Source: Candidatus Porisulfidus sp. TsSOB
GTDB lineage: Bacteria > Pseudomonadota > Gammaproteobacteria > Poriferisulfidales > Poriferisulfidaceae
Direction: 5' to 3'
Length of the DNA stretch: 64,000 nucleotides
Assembly: GCA_002631715.1 (NCBI GenBank)
Contig: MRSX01000002.1
Location: 1 to 64,000, forward strand
Under the pieces are notes generated by a model. That model was given only the letters and a program-made list of their open reading frames with translations. It had not been told where the DNA came from and did no database searches. Shown piece by piece: positions 49,415 through 59,338 of the stretch. The position numbers and the translations under genes are program-made. Each line of letters opens with the position of its first letter. Position 1 is the first letter of the stretch.

Positions 49415-50280
49415 GCACGTCTCTCGCGCTGATCGGAGTCGGGCACATCGGCGGCTCCATGGCGGCCGGGCTGCGGGCAGCCGGCGCCGTGCATGCGGTC
49501 CACGGCTACGATTCGGACCCGGAGGCGCTGGAACAGGCACACAGCCTCGACCTGATCGATGCGGTCCACCCGAGCCCCGAGGCCGCGGCCGAAGAAGCCG
49601 AATTGATCGTGCTGGCCACCCCGCCTTCCGCCATCGCCGAGGTCTGCCGGAACCTGGAGCCGCATATTGCCGAACATCAGGTGGTCACCGATGTCGGCAG
49701 CATCAAGAAGCCCGTGCTGCAAGAGATCGAGCAAGCGTGCGGCCGGGTTCCGCCCTGGTTCGTGCCCGGGCACCCGATTTCCGGTACGGAGAAAAGCGGA
49801 GCACAACATGCCAGCAGCGGCCTGTTCCGCGACCGTCGCGTGGTGCTGACCCCGGTCAGCGGCACCGACTCCGGGAAAGTCGACCGGATCTGCTGGATGT
49901 GGGAGCAGCTCGGCGCGCAGGTCGAGCGCATGGATGCGGATACGCACGACGCGTTGTTCGCAGGCATCAGCCATCTCCCCCATGTGCTCGCCTATGCCCT
50001 GATGGAGGTCCTGACCGATACGTTTCCGGCCGAGGAATTAAAGCGCTATGCCGCAGGCGGCCTGCTCGACTTCACCCGCATTGCCTCCAGCAACCCGGAA
50101 CTTTGGCTCGACATCTGCCAAGCCAACCGCGAGCACCTGACGCCCGTCCTGGAGAAATTTCAGGGCCGCATCGGCGAATTGATCGATGCCCTGCACAACG
50201 GCCAGCCCGATGTGCTGCGGGGCTCGTTCACGACCGCGAAGAAGACCCGCGACACCTTGCGTCCCGATGGGCACGAGTGA
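49411..50280 (+). CDS. tyrA: Prephenate dehydrogenase
   Basis: NAD(P)-dependent oxidative decarboxylation of prephenate (or arogenate) to the tyrosine precursor. The 289-aa protein has the Rossmann motif LIGVGHIGGSMAAGL, VPGHPISGTEKSGAQ and ISHLPHVLAYAL with the catalytic histidine. The ATG at 49411 overlaps the hisC stop (ATGA); an in-frame GTG at 49399 is possible. It is not fused to aroA, as it is in Pseudomonas, but the two genes overlap by 14 bases. Confidence 0.95.
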   Translation: MSTSLALIGVGHIGGSMAAGLRAAGAVHAVHGYDSDPEALEQAHSLDLIDAVHPSPEAAAEEAELIVLATPPSAIAEVCRNLEPHIAEHQVVTDVGSIKKPVLQEIEQACGRVPPWFVPGHPISGTEKSGAQHASSGLFRDRRVVLTPVSGTDSGKVDRICWMWEQLGAQVERMDADTHDALFAGISHLPHVLAYALMEVLTDTFPAEELKRYAAGGLLDFTRIASSNPELWLDICQANREHLTPVLEKFQGRIGELIDALHNGQPDVLRGSFTTAKKTRDTLRPDGHE

Positions 50281-51571
50281 CGGCTGGCGGCTGGAACCGG
50301 GAGGTCAGGTCCGCGGAACCCTCGCCTTGCCCGGCGACAAGTCCATCAGCCACCGGGCCTTCCTGATCGCCGCCCTTGCCGAGGGCACCAGCCGGTTGGA
50401 AGGCGTCCTGGACAGCGAAGACTGCCGGGCGACCGCCCACGCACTCGCCCAGATGGGCGTGGACATCCGGGAGGTCTCGCCCGGAAGCTGGGTGGTGGAA
50501 GGCCGCGGTCCCGACGGATTGACGGCTCCGGAAGCACTCCTGGATCTTGGGAATTCCGGCACGGCCATGCGGCTGTTGTGCGGCCTGCTGGCGGCTCGCC
50601 CTTTTCCCACCACTCTGATCGGGGATGCCTCGCTGTCACAGCGGCCCATGGAGCGGGTCGCCGTCCCCCTGAGGGAGATGGGCGCACACATCGAGACCGA
50701 TTCCGGCCACCCGCCGATCCGCATCGACGGTGCCTCCCTGCGGGGAATCACCTACGGGACCCCGGTCGCAAGCGCACAAGTCAAATCCGCCCTCCTGCTC
50801 GCCGGGCTCCAGGCCCAAGGCCGCACCTGCCTGACGGAAGCGGTGCCGTCGAGAGACCACACCGAACGCATGCTGCCGCTGTTCGGTGCAGACTGCGAAG
50901 TGAATGGCACGCAAATCTGTGTCGAAGGCGGACAGGCCCTGCACGGTGCCGAGATCACCGTCCCGCGCGACCTGTCGGCTGCTGCCTTCTTCATCGTCGG
51001 CGCCTTGATCGCACCGGGCTCCGAACTGAAACTGCCCGGCATCGGCGTCAACCCGCGGCGTGACGGGATCCTGCAGATCCTTAGGGAAATGGGGGCCGAC
51101 CTGACCCTTGATGCCGCTGATTCCGTCGGCCAGGAGCCGGTCGCCGACCTCACCGTGCGCAGCAGTTCGTTGACTGGAATCGATGTCGGACCCGATCTGG
51201 TCGCCAATGCCATCGATGAATTTCCGGTGCTGTGCGTGGCCGCCGCCTGTGCAGAAGGAGTAACTACCCTGTCCGGGGTCAGCGAGTTGAGGATCAAGGA
51301 AAGCGACCGGGTCGCTGCCATGGCGGAAGGCCTGAAAACGCTGGGCGTGCCGATGGAGATCGGCGACGATGCCGTTCGGATTACAGGCGGACCGCTGGGT
51401 GGCGGCACAATCCAAAGCCACCAGGATCACCGCATTGCCATGTCGTTCGCGATTGCCGCGCTGGCAGCCTTGGAACCGGTTACCGTCGAAGGGGCGCAAT
51501 GGGCGGCGACTTCGTTCCCTGAATTCCCCGGTCTTGCCCGTCAGGCCGGAATACGCCTGCACGATGCCTGA
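50267..51571 (+). CDS. aroA: 3-phosphoshikimate 1-carboxyvinyltransferase (EPSP synthase)
   Basis: Sixth step of the shikimate pathway, joining phosphoenolpyruvate and shikimate-3-phosphate. The 434-aa protein has LPGDKSISHRAFLIAALA (substrate-binding Lys/Ser/Arg), LGNSGTAMRLLCGLLA (the class I type would be LGNAGTAMR; Ser replaces Ala) and RIKESDRVAAMAEGL. The ATG at 50267 overlaps tyrA. The stop overlaps the cmk start by 8 bases. Confidence 0.97.
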   Translation: MGTSDGWRLEPGGQVRGTLALPGDKSISHRAFLIAALAEGTSRLEGVLDSEDCRATAHALAQMGVDIREVSPGSWVVEGRGPDGLTAPEALLDLGNSGTAMRLLCGLLAARPFPTTLIGDASLSQRPMERVAVPLREMGAHIETDSGHPPIRIDGASLRGITYGTPVASAQVKSALLLAGLQAQGRTCLTEAVPSRDHTERMLPLFGADCEVNGTQICVEGGQALHGAEITVPRDLSAAAFFIVGALIAPGSELKLPGIGVNPRRDGILQILREMGADLTLDAADSVGQEPVADLTVRSSSLTGIDVGPDLVANAIDEFPVLCVAAACAEGVTTLSGVSELRIKESDRVAAMAEGLKTLGVPMEIGDDAVRITGGPLGGGTIQSHQDHRIAMSFAIAALAALEPVTVEGAQWAATSFPEFPGLARQAGIRLHDA

Positions 51572-52265
51572 AGCCGTTCCCGTCATCGCCGTCGACGGCA
51601 CTGCCGGATCCGGCAAGGGCACGCTGGCCCGGAACCTCGCGAACGAACTGGGCTGGCACTACCTCGACTCCGGCGCCCTGTACCGCGCCGCCGGGCTGGC
51701 CGTCCTGCAGGCGGACACGGATCCCGACGATGGAGCCGCCTGCGGCGGGATCGCCCAAGCCATGCAAGTCGAGATCGAGACTCGGCCGGAATCGATCCGA
51801 ATCCTGCTGGATGGAACCGACGTCACGACCCGTGTTCGGGCTCCGGAAGTCGGGCGGGTCGCCTCGCGCGTCTCGGTCCATCCGGAAGTCCGCCGTGCCC
51901 TGCTGGATCATCAGCGTGCAGCACGCCGCATGCCCGGGCTGGTGGCCGACGGACGTGACATGGGAACCGTGGTTTTCCCGGACGCCTGCCTGAAGTTCCA
52001 CCTGATTGCTTCGCTGGAAGTCCGGGCGCGCCGGAGGCAGCATCAGTTGGAGGAAATGGGGATCAATGCTAGACTTAATACGCTAATCGACGAGTTGAAT
52101 CAGCGTGATCTTCAAGACATGCGGCGGGGTGAATCGCCCTTGGTTCAGGCTCCCGATGCCTGCCTGATCGACACCAGCGAACAATCGATCGAGGAGGTTC
52201 ATGCAAAGGCCCGGGCCTGCCTGCCCGGAATATTAACTCCATCAGACAAAGGCACCCATCCATGA
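51564..52265 (+). CDS. cmk: Cytidylate kinase
   Basis: Phosphorylates CMP and dCMP. The 233-aa protein has the P-loop [18 protein letters not shown] at the start, [10 protein letters not shown], and [20 protein letters not shown] with the nucleotide-monophosphate binding Asp/Arg. The ATG at 51564 lies inside the aroA end. The cmk-rpsA overlap of 4 bases is the conserved arrangement. Confidence 0.97.
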   Translation: MPEAVPVIAVDGTAGSGKGTLARNLANELGWHYLDSGALYRAAGLAVLQADTDPDDGAACGGIAQAMQVEIETRPESIRILLDGTDVTTRVRAPEVGRVASRVSVHPEVRRALLDHQRAARRMPGLVADGRDMGTVVFPDACLKFHLIASLEVRARRRQHQLEEMGINARLNTLIDELNQRDLQDMRRGESPLVQAPDACLIDTSEQSIEEVHAKARACLPGILTPSDKGTHP

Positions 52266-53947
52266 GCGAATCTTTCGTAGAACTTCTCGAAGAGAATATT
52301 GCACACCTGCAGACGCGGGCCGGCTCGATTATCGACGGCACCGTTGTAGACATCCGGCCGGACTCCGTCGTCGTCAGCGCCGGACTGAAATCCGAATGCT
52401 TCATCCCGGCCGACCAGTTCGTCGGTCCCGACGGCAAGTTGGAAGTCGAAGTCGGCGACACCGTCGAGGTCTCCCTGGACGCCATCGAGGACGGCAACGG
52501 CGAGACCCGCATGTCGCGCGAACGCGCCAAGCGCATCCGCATCTGGAGCGACCTGGAGAAAGCCTACGAGGAAAACACCAACGTCACCGGCACCATCGTC
52601 AACAAGATCAAGGGCGGCTTCACCATCAACCTCAACTCGATCCGCGCTTTCCTACCGGGTTCGCTGGTCGACGTCCGCCCCGTACGCGACACCGCCTATT
52701 TGGAAAACCGCGAACTGGAATTCAAGATCATCAAGATCGACCGGCGCCGCGACAACGTGGTCGTGTCCCGCCGGGCCGTGCTCAAGACCGAACACAGCGC
52801 CGAACGCGACGCCATGCTGAAGAAGCTCTCCGAGAGTGGCGTGGTGCGCGGCACGGTCAAGAACCTGACCGAATATGGCGCCTTCCTGGACCTCGGCGGC
52901 GTCGACGGCCTGCTGCACATCACCGACATGGCGTGGCGGCGCATCAAGCATCCGTCCGACGTGGTGGAAGTCGGCCAGGAAATCGACGTCAAGATCCTGA
53001 GCTACGACCAGGAAAGCGGCCGAGTCTCCCTCGGCATCAAACAGCTGACAGAGGATCCGTGGGAGAACATCATAGACCGCTACGAAGTCGGCAGCAAGGT
53101 CCCGGGCACGGTGACCAGCATTACCGATTACGGCTGCTTCGTCGAGATCGAGGACGGCATCGAGGGCCTGGTGCACGCCTCGGAGATGGATTGGACTTCG
53201 CGCAACGCCAACCCGTCCCGAGTGGTGACGCTCGGCGAGACGGTCGAAGTGATGGTGCTGGAGATCGATCTGGAGCGCCGCCGCATCTCGCTTGGCATGA
53301 AGCAGTGCACCTCCAATCCCTGGGAGGCATTCGCCGCCATGTACAGCAAGGGCGCCCAGGTGACCGGCACCGTCAAGTCAATCACCGACTTCGGCATCTT
53401 CGTCGGCCTGGAGGGCGGCATTGACGGCCTGATCCACCTGTCCGACCTGTCCTGGACCGACCCCGGCGAGAAAGTCATCCACGAATACCGCAAGGGCAAT
53501 GAAATCGAGGCCAAGGTCCTGTCCGTCGACGTCGACCGCGAGCGCGTCTCGCTCGGCATCAAGCAATTGACGGAAGACCCGGTTCAAGGCTGGCTCAAGC
53601 AGCATCCCAAGGGCAAGACCGTCTCCTGCACGGTCACCGAAGTCGAGCCCCGCACGATCATCGTGGAGGTGGCGGAGCACATCACCGGCTCGATTCCGGC
53701 CTCCGAACTGACGGACGACTCGGTGGAAGATGCCCGCAACCACGTCAAGGTCGGCGACACCCTGGAAGCGATCATCCAGTCGTTCGACCGCAAGAACCGC
53801 CACCTGAGCCTATCGGTCCGAGCCAAGGATCAGGCCGAGGAAAAACAGGCGGTCAAGGAGTACAAGGAAGCCGCCCCCAAGATCAGCAAATCGCTGGGCG
53901 GCATACTTCGCGATAAACTGGTAGGCCGGAAGAGCGACGAATCCTGA
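52262..53947 (+). CDS. rpsA: 30S ribosomal protein S1
   Basis: RNA-binding protein that brings mRNA to the 30S subunit. The 561-aa protein has six S1 (OB-fold) domains; the later four show the repeated pattern [27 protein letters not shown], each followed by VSLGIKQL or a variant (repeats near 190, 277, 364 and 450). It starts with ATG at 52262 overlapping cmk. ihfB follows after 14 bases. Confidence 0.98.
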   Translation: MSESFVELLEENIAHLQTRAGSIIDGTVVDIRPDSVVVSAGLKSECFIPADQFVGPDGKLEVEVGDTVEVSLDAIEDGNGETRMSRERAKRIRIWSDLEKAYEENTNVTGTIVNKIKGGFTINLNSIRAFLPGSLVDVRPVRDTAYLENRELEFKIIKIDRRRDNVVVSRRAVLKTEHSAERDAMLKKLSESGVVRGTVKNLTEYGAFLDLGGVDGLLHITDMAWRRIKHPSDVVEVGQEIDVKILSYDQESGRVSLGIKQLTEDPWENIIDRYEVGSKVPGTVTSITDYGCFVEIEDGIEGLVHASEMDWTSRNANPSRVVTLGETVEVMVLEIDLERRRISLGMKQCTSNPWEAFAAMYSKGAQVTGTVKSITDFGIFVGLEGGIDGLIHLSDLSWTDPGEKVIHEYRKGNEIEAKVLSVDVDRERVSLGIKQLTEDPVQGWLKQHPKGKTVSCTVTEVEPRTIIVEVAEHITGSIPASELTDDSVEDARNHVKVGDTLEAIIQSFDRKNRHLSLSVRAKDQAEEKQAVKEYKEAAPKISKSLGGILRDKLVGRKSDES

Positions 53948-53961
53948 GCCCGGACCCGATC

Positions 53962-54276
53962 ATGCCTGCCCGAGAAAACGCCGCCCAGATCAACCGAAGC
54001 CAGTTGATTGAGCGCATTACGACCAAGCAAAAGCACCTGTCACCGCGCGACGTGGACGAGGCGGTCAAACTGGTCTTCGACCATATCGCCGAAGGCCTGG
54101 CACAGAACGACCGGGTGGAATTGCGCGGTTTCGGTAGTTTCAGCCTGCGCGAACGCCAGCCACGCATGGCCTGCAACCCCCGCACCGGCGATCACGTTAT
54201 GCTGGGCACGCGCCACGTGCCTCACTTCAAGCCTGGCAAGAGCCTGCGCGAAAAACTGCGCGACCTGTTTCAGTAA
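53962..54276 (+). CDS. ihfB: Integration host factor beta subunit
   Basis: DNA-bending nucleoid protein, active as a heterodimer with IhfA. The 104-aa protein has RSQLIERI, the signature RVELRGFGSFSLRERQPRMACNP (seen as GFGSF...RxxR) and the arm tip RNPRTG form CNPRTGDHV. HU is excluded by the RVELRGFGSF pattern and the operon position. The rpsA-ihfB order is standard. IHF is also needed by many tRNA-integrating elements. Confidence 0.95.
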   Translation: MPARENAAQINRSQLIERITTKQKHLSPRDVDEAVKLVFDHIAEGLAQNDRVELRGFGSFSLRERQPRMACNPRTGDHVMLGTRHVPHFKPGKSLREKLRDLFQ

Positions 54277-54364
54277 TTCCCGCACTGCTTTTCCCGCAGT
54301 TTTGCGGTGAAAATCCAGTCTAGCCGTGTTATATTCGTCTGTCCGGCTCTCCGAGGTGCCGAAC

Positions 54365-54655
54365 ATGAACAAACTGGGTGCACTTCTCATCTTCCTGCTG
54401 GTGATGGCCTTCGGCCTGATGCTGGTGATGGCCAACCCTCAGGCGGTCGGCATCAACCTGTATTTCGCTGAGTACACGCTGCAATTAGGATTCGCGCTAC
54501 TGGCCACGCTGGGGCTGGGACTGATCCTCGCCATGGGGCTTGGCGGCTGGATGGTGTTGCGCTACCGGTTCAAACTGACCCGCCTGCAGCGCCAATACGA
54601 CCTGGTGTACCAGGAAGTCCGCAACCTGCGGCGCATGCCGATCCACGAGGCCTGA
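54365..54655 (+). CDS. lapA: LPS assembly protein LapA
   Basis: A 96-aa inner-membrane protein with two membrane helices (about 5-22 and 41-63) and a basic cytoplasmic tail containing a short coiled coil (LTRLQRQYDLVYQEVRNL). LapA acts with LapB and FtsH to set the level of LpxC and so LPS synthesis. The ATG at 54365 is preferred over the longer frame start. It is 1 base from lapB. Confidence 0.92.
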   Translation: MNKLGALLIFLLVMAFGLMLVMANPQAVGINLYFAEYTLQLGFALLATLGLGLILAMGLGGWMVLRYRFKLTRLQRQYDLVYQEVRNLRRMPIHEA

Positions 54656-54656
54656 C

Positions 54657-55853
54657 ATGATGAGCGCCCTGCTTTGGCTCCTGTTGCCGGTCGCGGCGCT
54701 TACCGGCTGGTGGGCGGCACGGCGCGACATGCAGCGCAACCAGGCCAAGCCGATCCCGGGCCACTACCTCAAGGGCATCAACTACCTGCTCAACGAACAG
54801 CCGGATAAGGCCATCGACCTGTTCGTCAACGTCGTCGATCTGGATGCCGACACCGTCGAAACCTACATCGTGCTCGGAAACCTGCTGCGCCGGCGCGGCG
54901 AGGTGGAGCGGGCCATCCGCCTGCACCAGAACCTGATCGCACGACCGGACCTGGACGACCGAACCAAGGCCGACGCCCTGCTGGAACTGGCCCGGGACTA
55001 CCTGAAGTCCGGCCTGTTCGACCGGGCCGAACATCTGCTTGGCGGCGTGCTTGACACCGGCAGCCACCAACTGGAAGCGTTGCACCACCTGCGCGAAATC
55101 TACGAGCAAGAGAAAGAATGGAAGAAGGCGATTCACGTCGCCCGCAACATCGAACGCGAGGGCGGAGGGCCGCAGCAGGAAATCATCGCCCAGTACTACT
55201 GCGAACTGGGGGAAAACGCCCTGGAGACGGTTGCCAACGGCAACGGCGAAGAGCAGGCGGTCCAGCATGCGCACAAGGCCTTGGGCCACTACCGTGACTG
55301 TGCGCGGGCACACATCATGCTCGGCGACATCGCGATCCGGCGGCGCGACCACCATGCCGCCATCCGCCATTACCGGGACGCCTATGAAAAGCGCCCGGCA
55401 TTCGCGCCGCGAATCATCCGCCTTATCCACAAGGCCTACCAGGCCCAAGGAGACCTGGACGGATTCCGCCAGTTTTTGCACCAGGCACGGACCCAGCCGC
55501 ATGCCCTGTTCCCGGTACTATCCCTGGTCGAGGATCTTCGACAGAACGGCGACAGAGGATTGGATGAGATCTTCGACGGCACTTTCCAGTCCAACCCCTC
55601 TTCGCTGGTCCTGCTGCGCGAATATGTGGAAGCGATCACCGAGAACCGGGTTGCGGCCGACCAGCAGAGCATGCGCCAGATCCTGACCACGCTGGACCGT
55701 TACCTCGCCGACCGTCCGACCCACGAATGCTCGGAGTGCCAGTTCCAGGTACACAAACTGTTCTGGCAATGCCCGAGCTGCCAACAGTGGGACACCCTGC
55801 GGCCAATTGAGCCCTACGCCGAGAAAACACCGCACCGCCCCTACTTGGTCTGA
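54657..55853 (+). CDS. lapB: LPS assembly protein LapB (YciM)
   Basis: Inner-membrane TPR protein that delivers LpxC to FtsH. The 398-aa protein has an N-terminal membrane anchor (LLWLLLPVAALTGWWAA), followed by about nine TPR repeats (for example NEQPDKAIDLFVNVVDLDADT) and the C-terminal rubredoxin-like zinc domain CSECQFQVHKLFWQCPSCQQW. A second ATG directly follows the first. pyrF follows 9 bases later. Confidence 0.96.
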   Translation: MMSALLWLLLPVAALTGWWAARRDMQRNQAKPIPGHYLKGINYLLNEQPDKAIDLFVNVVDLDADTVETYIVLGNLLRRRGEVERAIRLHQNLIARPDLDDRTKADALLELARDYLKSGLFDRAEHLLGGVLDTGSHQLEALHHLREIYEQEKEWKKAIHVARNIEREGGGPQQEIIAQYYCELGENALETVANGNGEEQAVQHAHKALGHYRDCARAHIMLGDIAIRRRDHHAAIRHYRDAYEKRPAFAPRIIRLIHKAYQAQGDLDGFRQFLHQARTQPHALFPVLSLVEDLRQNGDRGLDEIFDGTFQSNPSSLVLLREYVEAITENRVAADQQSMRQILTTLDRYLADRPTHECSECQFQVHKLFWQCPSCQQWDTLRPIEPYAEKTPHRPYLV

Positions 55854-55862
55854 CATCATCAA

Positions 55863-56567
55863 ATGCCTGCGGATCCGGCACCCGGCCTGATCATCGCCCT
55901 GGACGGCCTGAGCAGCCGGGAGGCCGTGGATTTTTCACGCCGCCTCTCACCCGGCGACTGCCGCCTGAAAGTCGGATCCGAACTGTTCGTCAAGGGGGGA
56001 CCGGAGTTGATCCGCGACCTGCAGCAGCAGGGCTACGAAATCTTTTTGGACCTCAAGTTCAACGACATCCCGAACACGGTGGCGGCCGCCTGCCGCGCCG
56101 CGAGGGAGATGGGCGTGTGGATGTGCACCGTGCATGCTTCAGGCGGACCAGCCATGCTGGAAGCGGCCCGCGAAGCGGCACAGGATGAACTGCATGTCGT
56201 GGCCATCACGGTGCTGACCTCGCTGGACGACAAGGATCTGGACGCCGTTGGGCAACGCTCCGCCGAAGAACAGGTTGTCCGGTTGGCTCAACTAGCACAA
56301 CAGGCCAACCTTTCGGGCATCGTCTGTTCGGCCCGGGAAGCGCGGCAGATTCGCGAGGCGTGCGGACCGGATTTCTGGATCGTCACGCCCGGCATCCGAC
56401 CGGCTGCAACTACGGACGATCAGAAGCGAACGGTCACCCCTAGAGAGGCCGCCGAAGCTGGCGCCAATCATCTGGTAGTCGGACGTCCGGTAGTCCAAGC
56501 CGACGACCCTCCCGCTGCCGTCCGATCTATCCTGCAAGAGTTGTCGCTCGCTGCCAACGCGGTCTGA
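55863..56567 (+). CDS. pyrF: Orotidine 5'-phosphate decarboxylase
   Basis: Last step of UMP synthesis. A 234-aa TIM barrel. The catalytic network is in ILDLKFNDIPNTVA form (FLDLKFNDIPNTV, near 59-71), with K21-type lysine in CRLKVGSELF and the phosphate-gripping loop VTPGIRPAATTDDQKR; VVGRPVVQADDP closes the protein. It is the last gene of the gyrA operon before the cobalamin riboswitch. Confidence 0.97.
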   Translation: MPADPAPGLIIALDGLSSREAVDFSRRLSPGDCRLKVGSELFVKGGPELIRDLQQQGYEIFLDLKFNDIPNTVAAACRAAREMGVWMCTVHASGGPAMLEAAREAAQDELHVVAITVLTSLDDKDLDAVGQRSAEEQVVRLAQLAQQANLSGIVCSAREARQIREACGPDFWIVTPGIRPAATTDDQKRTVTPREAAEAGANHLVVGRPVVQADDPPAAVRSILQELSLAANAV

Positions 56568-56595
56568 CGCTCCCCCTCTTTCCCCGTGCTACACT

Positions 56596-56770
56596 GACCC
56601 CACCCTGCGGGATGGGGTATCTGCCCGACAGATGAAACAGGGAAGCCGGTGCGCAAATGCAAAGCCGGCGCTGCCCCCGCAACGGTAGGCGAGAGGGACA
56701 CGCAAGCCACTGGGCCTCGGCCTGGGAAGGAAGTGTCCTGGAAACCCTCGCGAGCCCGGAGACCGGCCCC
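56596..56770 (+). promoter_or_regulatory. Cobalamin (AdoCbl) riboswitch upstream of btuB
   Basis: The conserved features occur in order: GGGAAGCCGGTG (56639-56650), the B12 box AGCCGGCGCTGCCCCCGCAA with following CGGTAG (56663-56688), GCCACTGGGCC (56706-56716), TGGGAAGGA (56723-56731) and GAGCCCGGAGACC (56752-56764). It lies about 100 bases before the btuB start and should switch off the receptor when cobalamin is plentiful. The 303-base gap between pyrF and btuB holds this element and little else. Confidence 0.93.
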
Positions 56771-56870
56771 ATTCTGAATTGTCACGGTTGCGGTGGGCGA
56801 TCGGGATGACGCGCGGTCATCCGGCCGTGCCGTTTCCCTGTGTCTGCTTCAACCCTCGATTGGAGCCGAC

Positions 56871-58694
56871 ATGCCCCGAAAGACCCTGCTGCCGCTTGTG
56901 TTCATCGCACTCTGGTGCTCGTCCCTGTCCGCCGCACAGGACATCGAAACCATCATCATCACCGCTTCGCGCATCCCCCAGCCTTTGCATACCGTCGGTA
57001 GCAGCGTTACCGTCATCGACCTGGACGACTGGCGGGGGACGGGTGCCGCCATCTCGGACGTGCTGCGCGAAATCCCTGGGATCTCGATCAGCCAGAGCGG
57101 CGGCAGCGGAGCACTGACGGAACTAAGGATGCGCGGCGGCGAATCCAACCACACGCGCATCCTCCTGGACGGCATCGAGTTGAGCGACCCGATCAGCGGC
57201 GTCGTGGATTTCGCCCACCTGAGCATCGCCGGGATCGAGCGCATCGAAATCCTGCGGGGTGCGCCGAGCGCCCTGTGGGGGAGCGATGCCATTTCCGGCG
57301 TCATCAACCTGATCAGCCGAAAGGGAGGCCGTTCCAGCCTGACCCACAAGTCCGGCTCGAACCAGCGGCATGAAACCACGCTTCAGGTCGCAACCGAGTC
57401 CGAAGACTTCAGCATGCAGGCCAGCGCGCACCATTTCCAGACGCGGGGCGAGAACATCTCGCTGACCGGTTCGGAACGGGACGGTTACCGGAACAATACC
57501 CTGCAATGGGGCGGGCAGTGGCGCCCTTTGGCGGAGACCAACTTCCGTTTTTCCATACGTCGCACGCATGCGAATTTGGAATACGATAGCGGATTCCCAA
57601 TCCTCTCCGACCAGCCCCACACCTCTAGGAACCGCCAGACCTATCTGAACACCAGCCTGCATACACAGACTGGCCCCTTCAAGCACCAAGCAAACCTCAG
57701 CTTCCTGCAGACGACGAATCAGCCGCAGGATTCCTCCCCGACCGAAACCAAGGGGCGCCGCATCCAGATCGACGAACTAGTCTGGCGCGACTTCGAGCGT
57801 TGCCTCCTTGGCCGCCCCTGCACCCTCGGCGCTGGCCTGGAGTGGAGCCGGGAACGTTATCACCGGAGAGGCATCGAGCCCTTACACTTTATCTCCTCCA
57901 GTGTGTTCATGACGCTGAACTGGCAGCCCGACCCCCAAGCCACGATCGACCTGTCGCTGCGACGCGACAAGAACAGCGATTTCCAAGATGCCGACACCTG
58001 GCGCATCTCCTTTGCCTACCAGTTTCCCGGGCAGTCGACTCGGCTCTACCTAGCCAGCGGCATCGGGATCGCCAACCCGACCCTGACCGAACGCTACGGC
58101 TATTTCCCAGGCATCTTCCAAGGCAACCCCGATCTGCAACCGGAACGATCCCGGAATACCGAGATCGGCATCGAACACAATCCCGGCGGAGCCTGCTGCC
58201 GAATCAGTCTCAGTATCTTCGACCAGCGCCTAAGCGGTGAAATCGGCCCAACGCAAGACTTTCGCTCGTCCATCAACAAGGCCGGGCACTCCGAACGCTG
58301 GGGAGGAGAACTGGAACTGGAATTCGAACCCCATCCGGACTGGACCGTCTCCACCCACTACGCTTACCTGCACGCGAAAGAACCCGGATCCGGCGGCGCA
58401 GCCGGTCAAAGAGAGAGCCGGCGGCCCCGGCACCAGTACCGGCTGGCGCTGATGCATCGTGCCGGGAAGTGGGACTCCCGGATGGACTTCACGACGGTAC
58501 GAGGGCTTTTGGACTTCGGGGAAGCACTGGACAACTATTACCTAGGCAACCTGACGATGCGCTACCGCCTCGCGCCAGAGGTCAATCTCCTTTTCGAAGC
58601 CCGGAATCTTCTGGACGAATCCTATCAGGAGGTGCGGGGCTATGCGGCTCCGCGCCGGAATTTCAGCGCAGGATTGACGTGGCATTTCGATTGA
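56871..58694 (+). CDS. btuB: TonB-dependent vitamin B12 outer-membrane receptor
   Basis: Imports cobalamin across the outer membrane. The 607-aa protein has a signal peptide MPRKTLLPLVFIALWCSSLSA, a TonB box IETIIITASR, the plug domain (VLREIPGISISQSGGSGALT, then RGAPSALWGSDAISGVINLI) and a 22-strand barrel ending in aromatic strands (FSAGLTWHFD, final residue Asp after Phe). The ATG at 56871 has a GGAG ribosome binding site. Control by the riboswitch upstream supports the BtuB assignment. Confidence 0.94.
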   Translation: MPRKTLLPLVFIALWCSSLSAAQDIETIIITASRIPQPLHTVGSSVTVIDLDDWRGTGAAISDVLREIPGISISQSGGSGALTELRMRGGESNHTRILLDGIELSDPISGVVDFAHLSIAGIERIEILRGAPSALWGSDAISGVINLISRKGGRSSLTHKSGSNQRHETTLQVATESEDFSMQASAHHFQTRGENISLTGSERDGYRNNTLQWGGQWRPLAETNFRFSIRRTHANLEYDSGFPILSDQPHTSRNRQTYLNTSLHTQTGPFKHQANLSFLQTTNQPQDSSPTETKGRRIQIDELVWRDFERCLLGRPCTLGAGLEWSRERYHRRGIEPLHFISSSVFMTLNWQPDPQATIDLSLRRDKNSDFQDADTWRISFAYQFPGQSTRLYLASGIGIANPTLTERYGYFPGIFQGNPDLQPERSRNTEIGIEHNPGGACCRISLSIFDQRLSGEIGPTQDFRSSINKAGHSERWGGELELEFEPHPDWTVSTHYAYLHAKEPGSGGAAGQRESRRPRHQYRLALMHRAGKWDSRMDFTTVRGLLDFGEALDNYYLGNLTMRYRLAPEVNLLFEARNLLDESYQEVRGYAAPRRNFSAGLTWHFD

Positions 58695-58741
58695 TAGAGA
58701 TGCCCTGATAAACTGGGCGCTTCATTTTTCGGGAAGATTCC

Positions 58742-59338
58742 TTGAAGCGCATCCTTGTTCTCCTGCCGATCCTCGTTCTCGCCGGGATTGCAGGCATCTA
58801 CTGGTGGAAAGCAGGCGAGATGGCGGAATTTCAGGCGGCCACCGTGTTCGGGGAACAAGCCCGGCCATTGCCCGCCTTCTCTCTCACGCGCCATGACGGC
58901 GAAGCGCTGAATTCGGAGGATTTCCGCGGCCACTGGAGCTTGCTGTTCTTCGGTTATTCCAACTGCCCGGACATCTGCTCGCCCTCCATGCAGCAATTGA
59001 CAACTGCCTTGCAAACCCTGGGCGAGGAACAGGCCCGGATCGTCTTTGTCTCAGTCGACTCCGAGCGCGACAGCCCGGAAGCCCTGAGCCGATATGTCGG
59101 CTATTTCCACCCCGGCACCTTGGGAGCCACCGGTGAGGCCGAAGCGATTGCAGACTTCGCAAAACAACTCGGTGCCTTTTACTCCAAGAGAAAACTCGCC
59201 ACCGGCTATCTCGTCGACCACAGCGGCAGCGCTTGGCTGATCGACCCCGAGGCTCGACTTGCCGGCGTGTTCACCCCGCCCCTAGCCCCGAAGGCCATCG
59301 CTGCGGACCTTCGAACACTGATTGACCTCGGCCAATGA
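58742..59338 (+). CDS. SCO family copper/thiol protein
   Basis: A 198-aa membrane-anchored periplasmic protein of the SCO1/SenC family, which delivers copper to cytochrome oxidase CuA or manages thiols. It has an N-terminal hydrophobic anchor (ILVLLPILVLAGIAGIYWW) and a thioredoxin fold with FFGYSNCPDICSPSM (CxxxC copper site). The distal histidine of the family is present as TGYLVDHSGSAWLIDP. The start is TTG at 58742. It overlaps psd by 4 bases. Confidence 0.92.
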   Translation: MKRILVLLPILVLAGIAGIYWWKAGEMAEFQAATVFGEQARPLPAFSLTRHDGEALNSEDFRGHWSLLFFGYSNCPDICSPSMQQLTTALQTLGEEQARIVFVSVDSERDSPEALSRYVGYFHPGTLGATGEAEAIADFAKQLGAFYSKRKLATGYLVDHSGSAWLIDPEARLAGVFTPPLAPKAIAADLRTLIDLGQ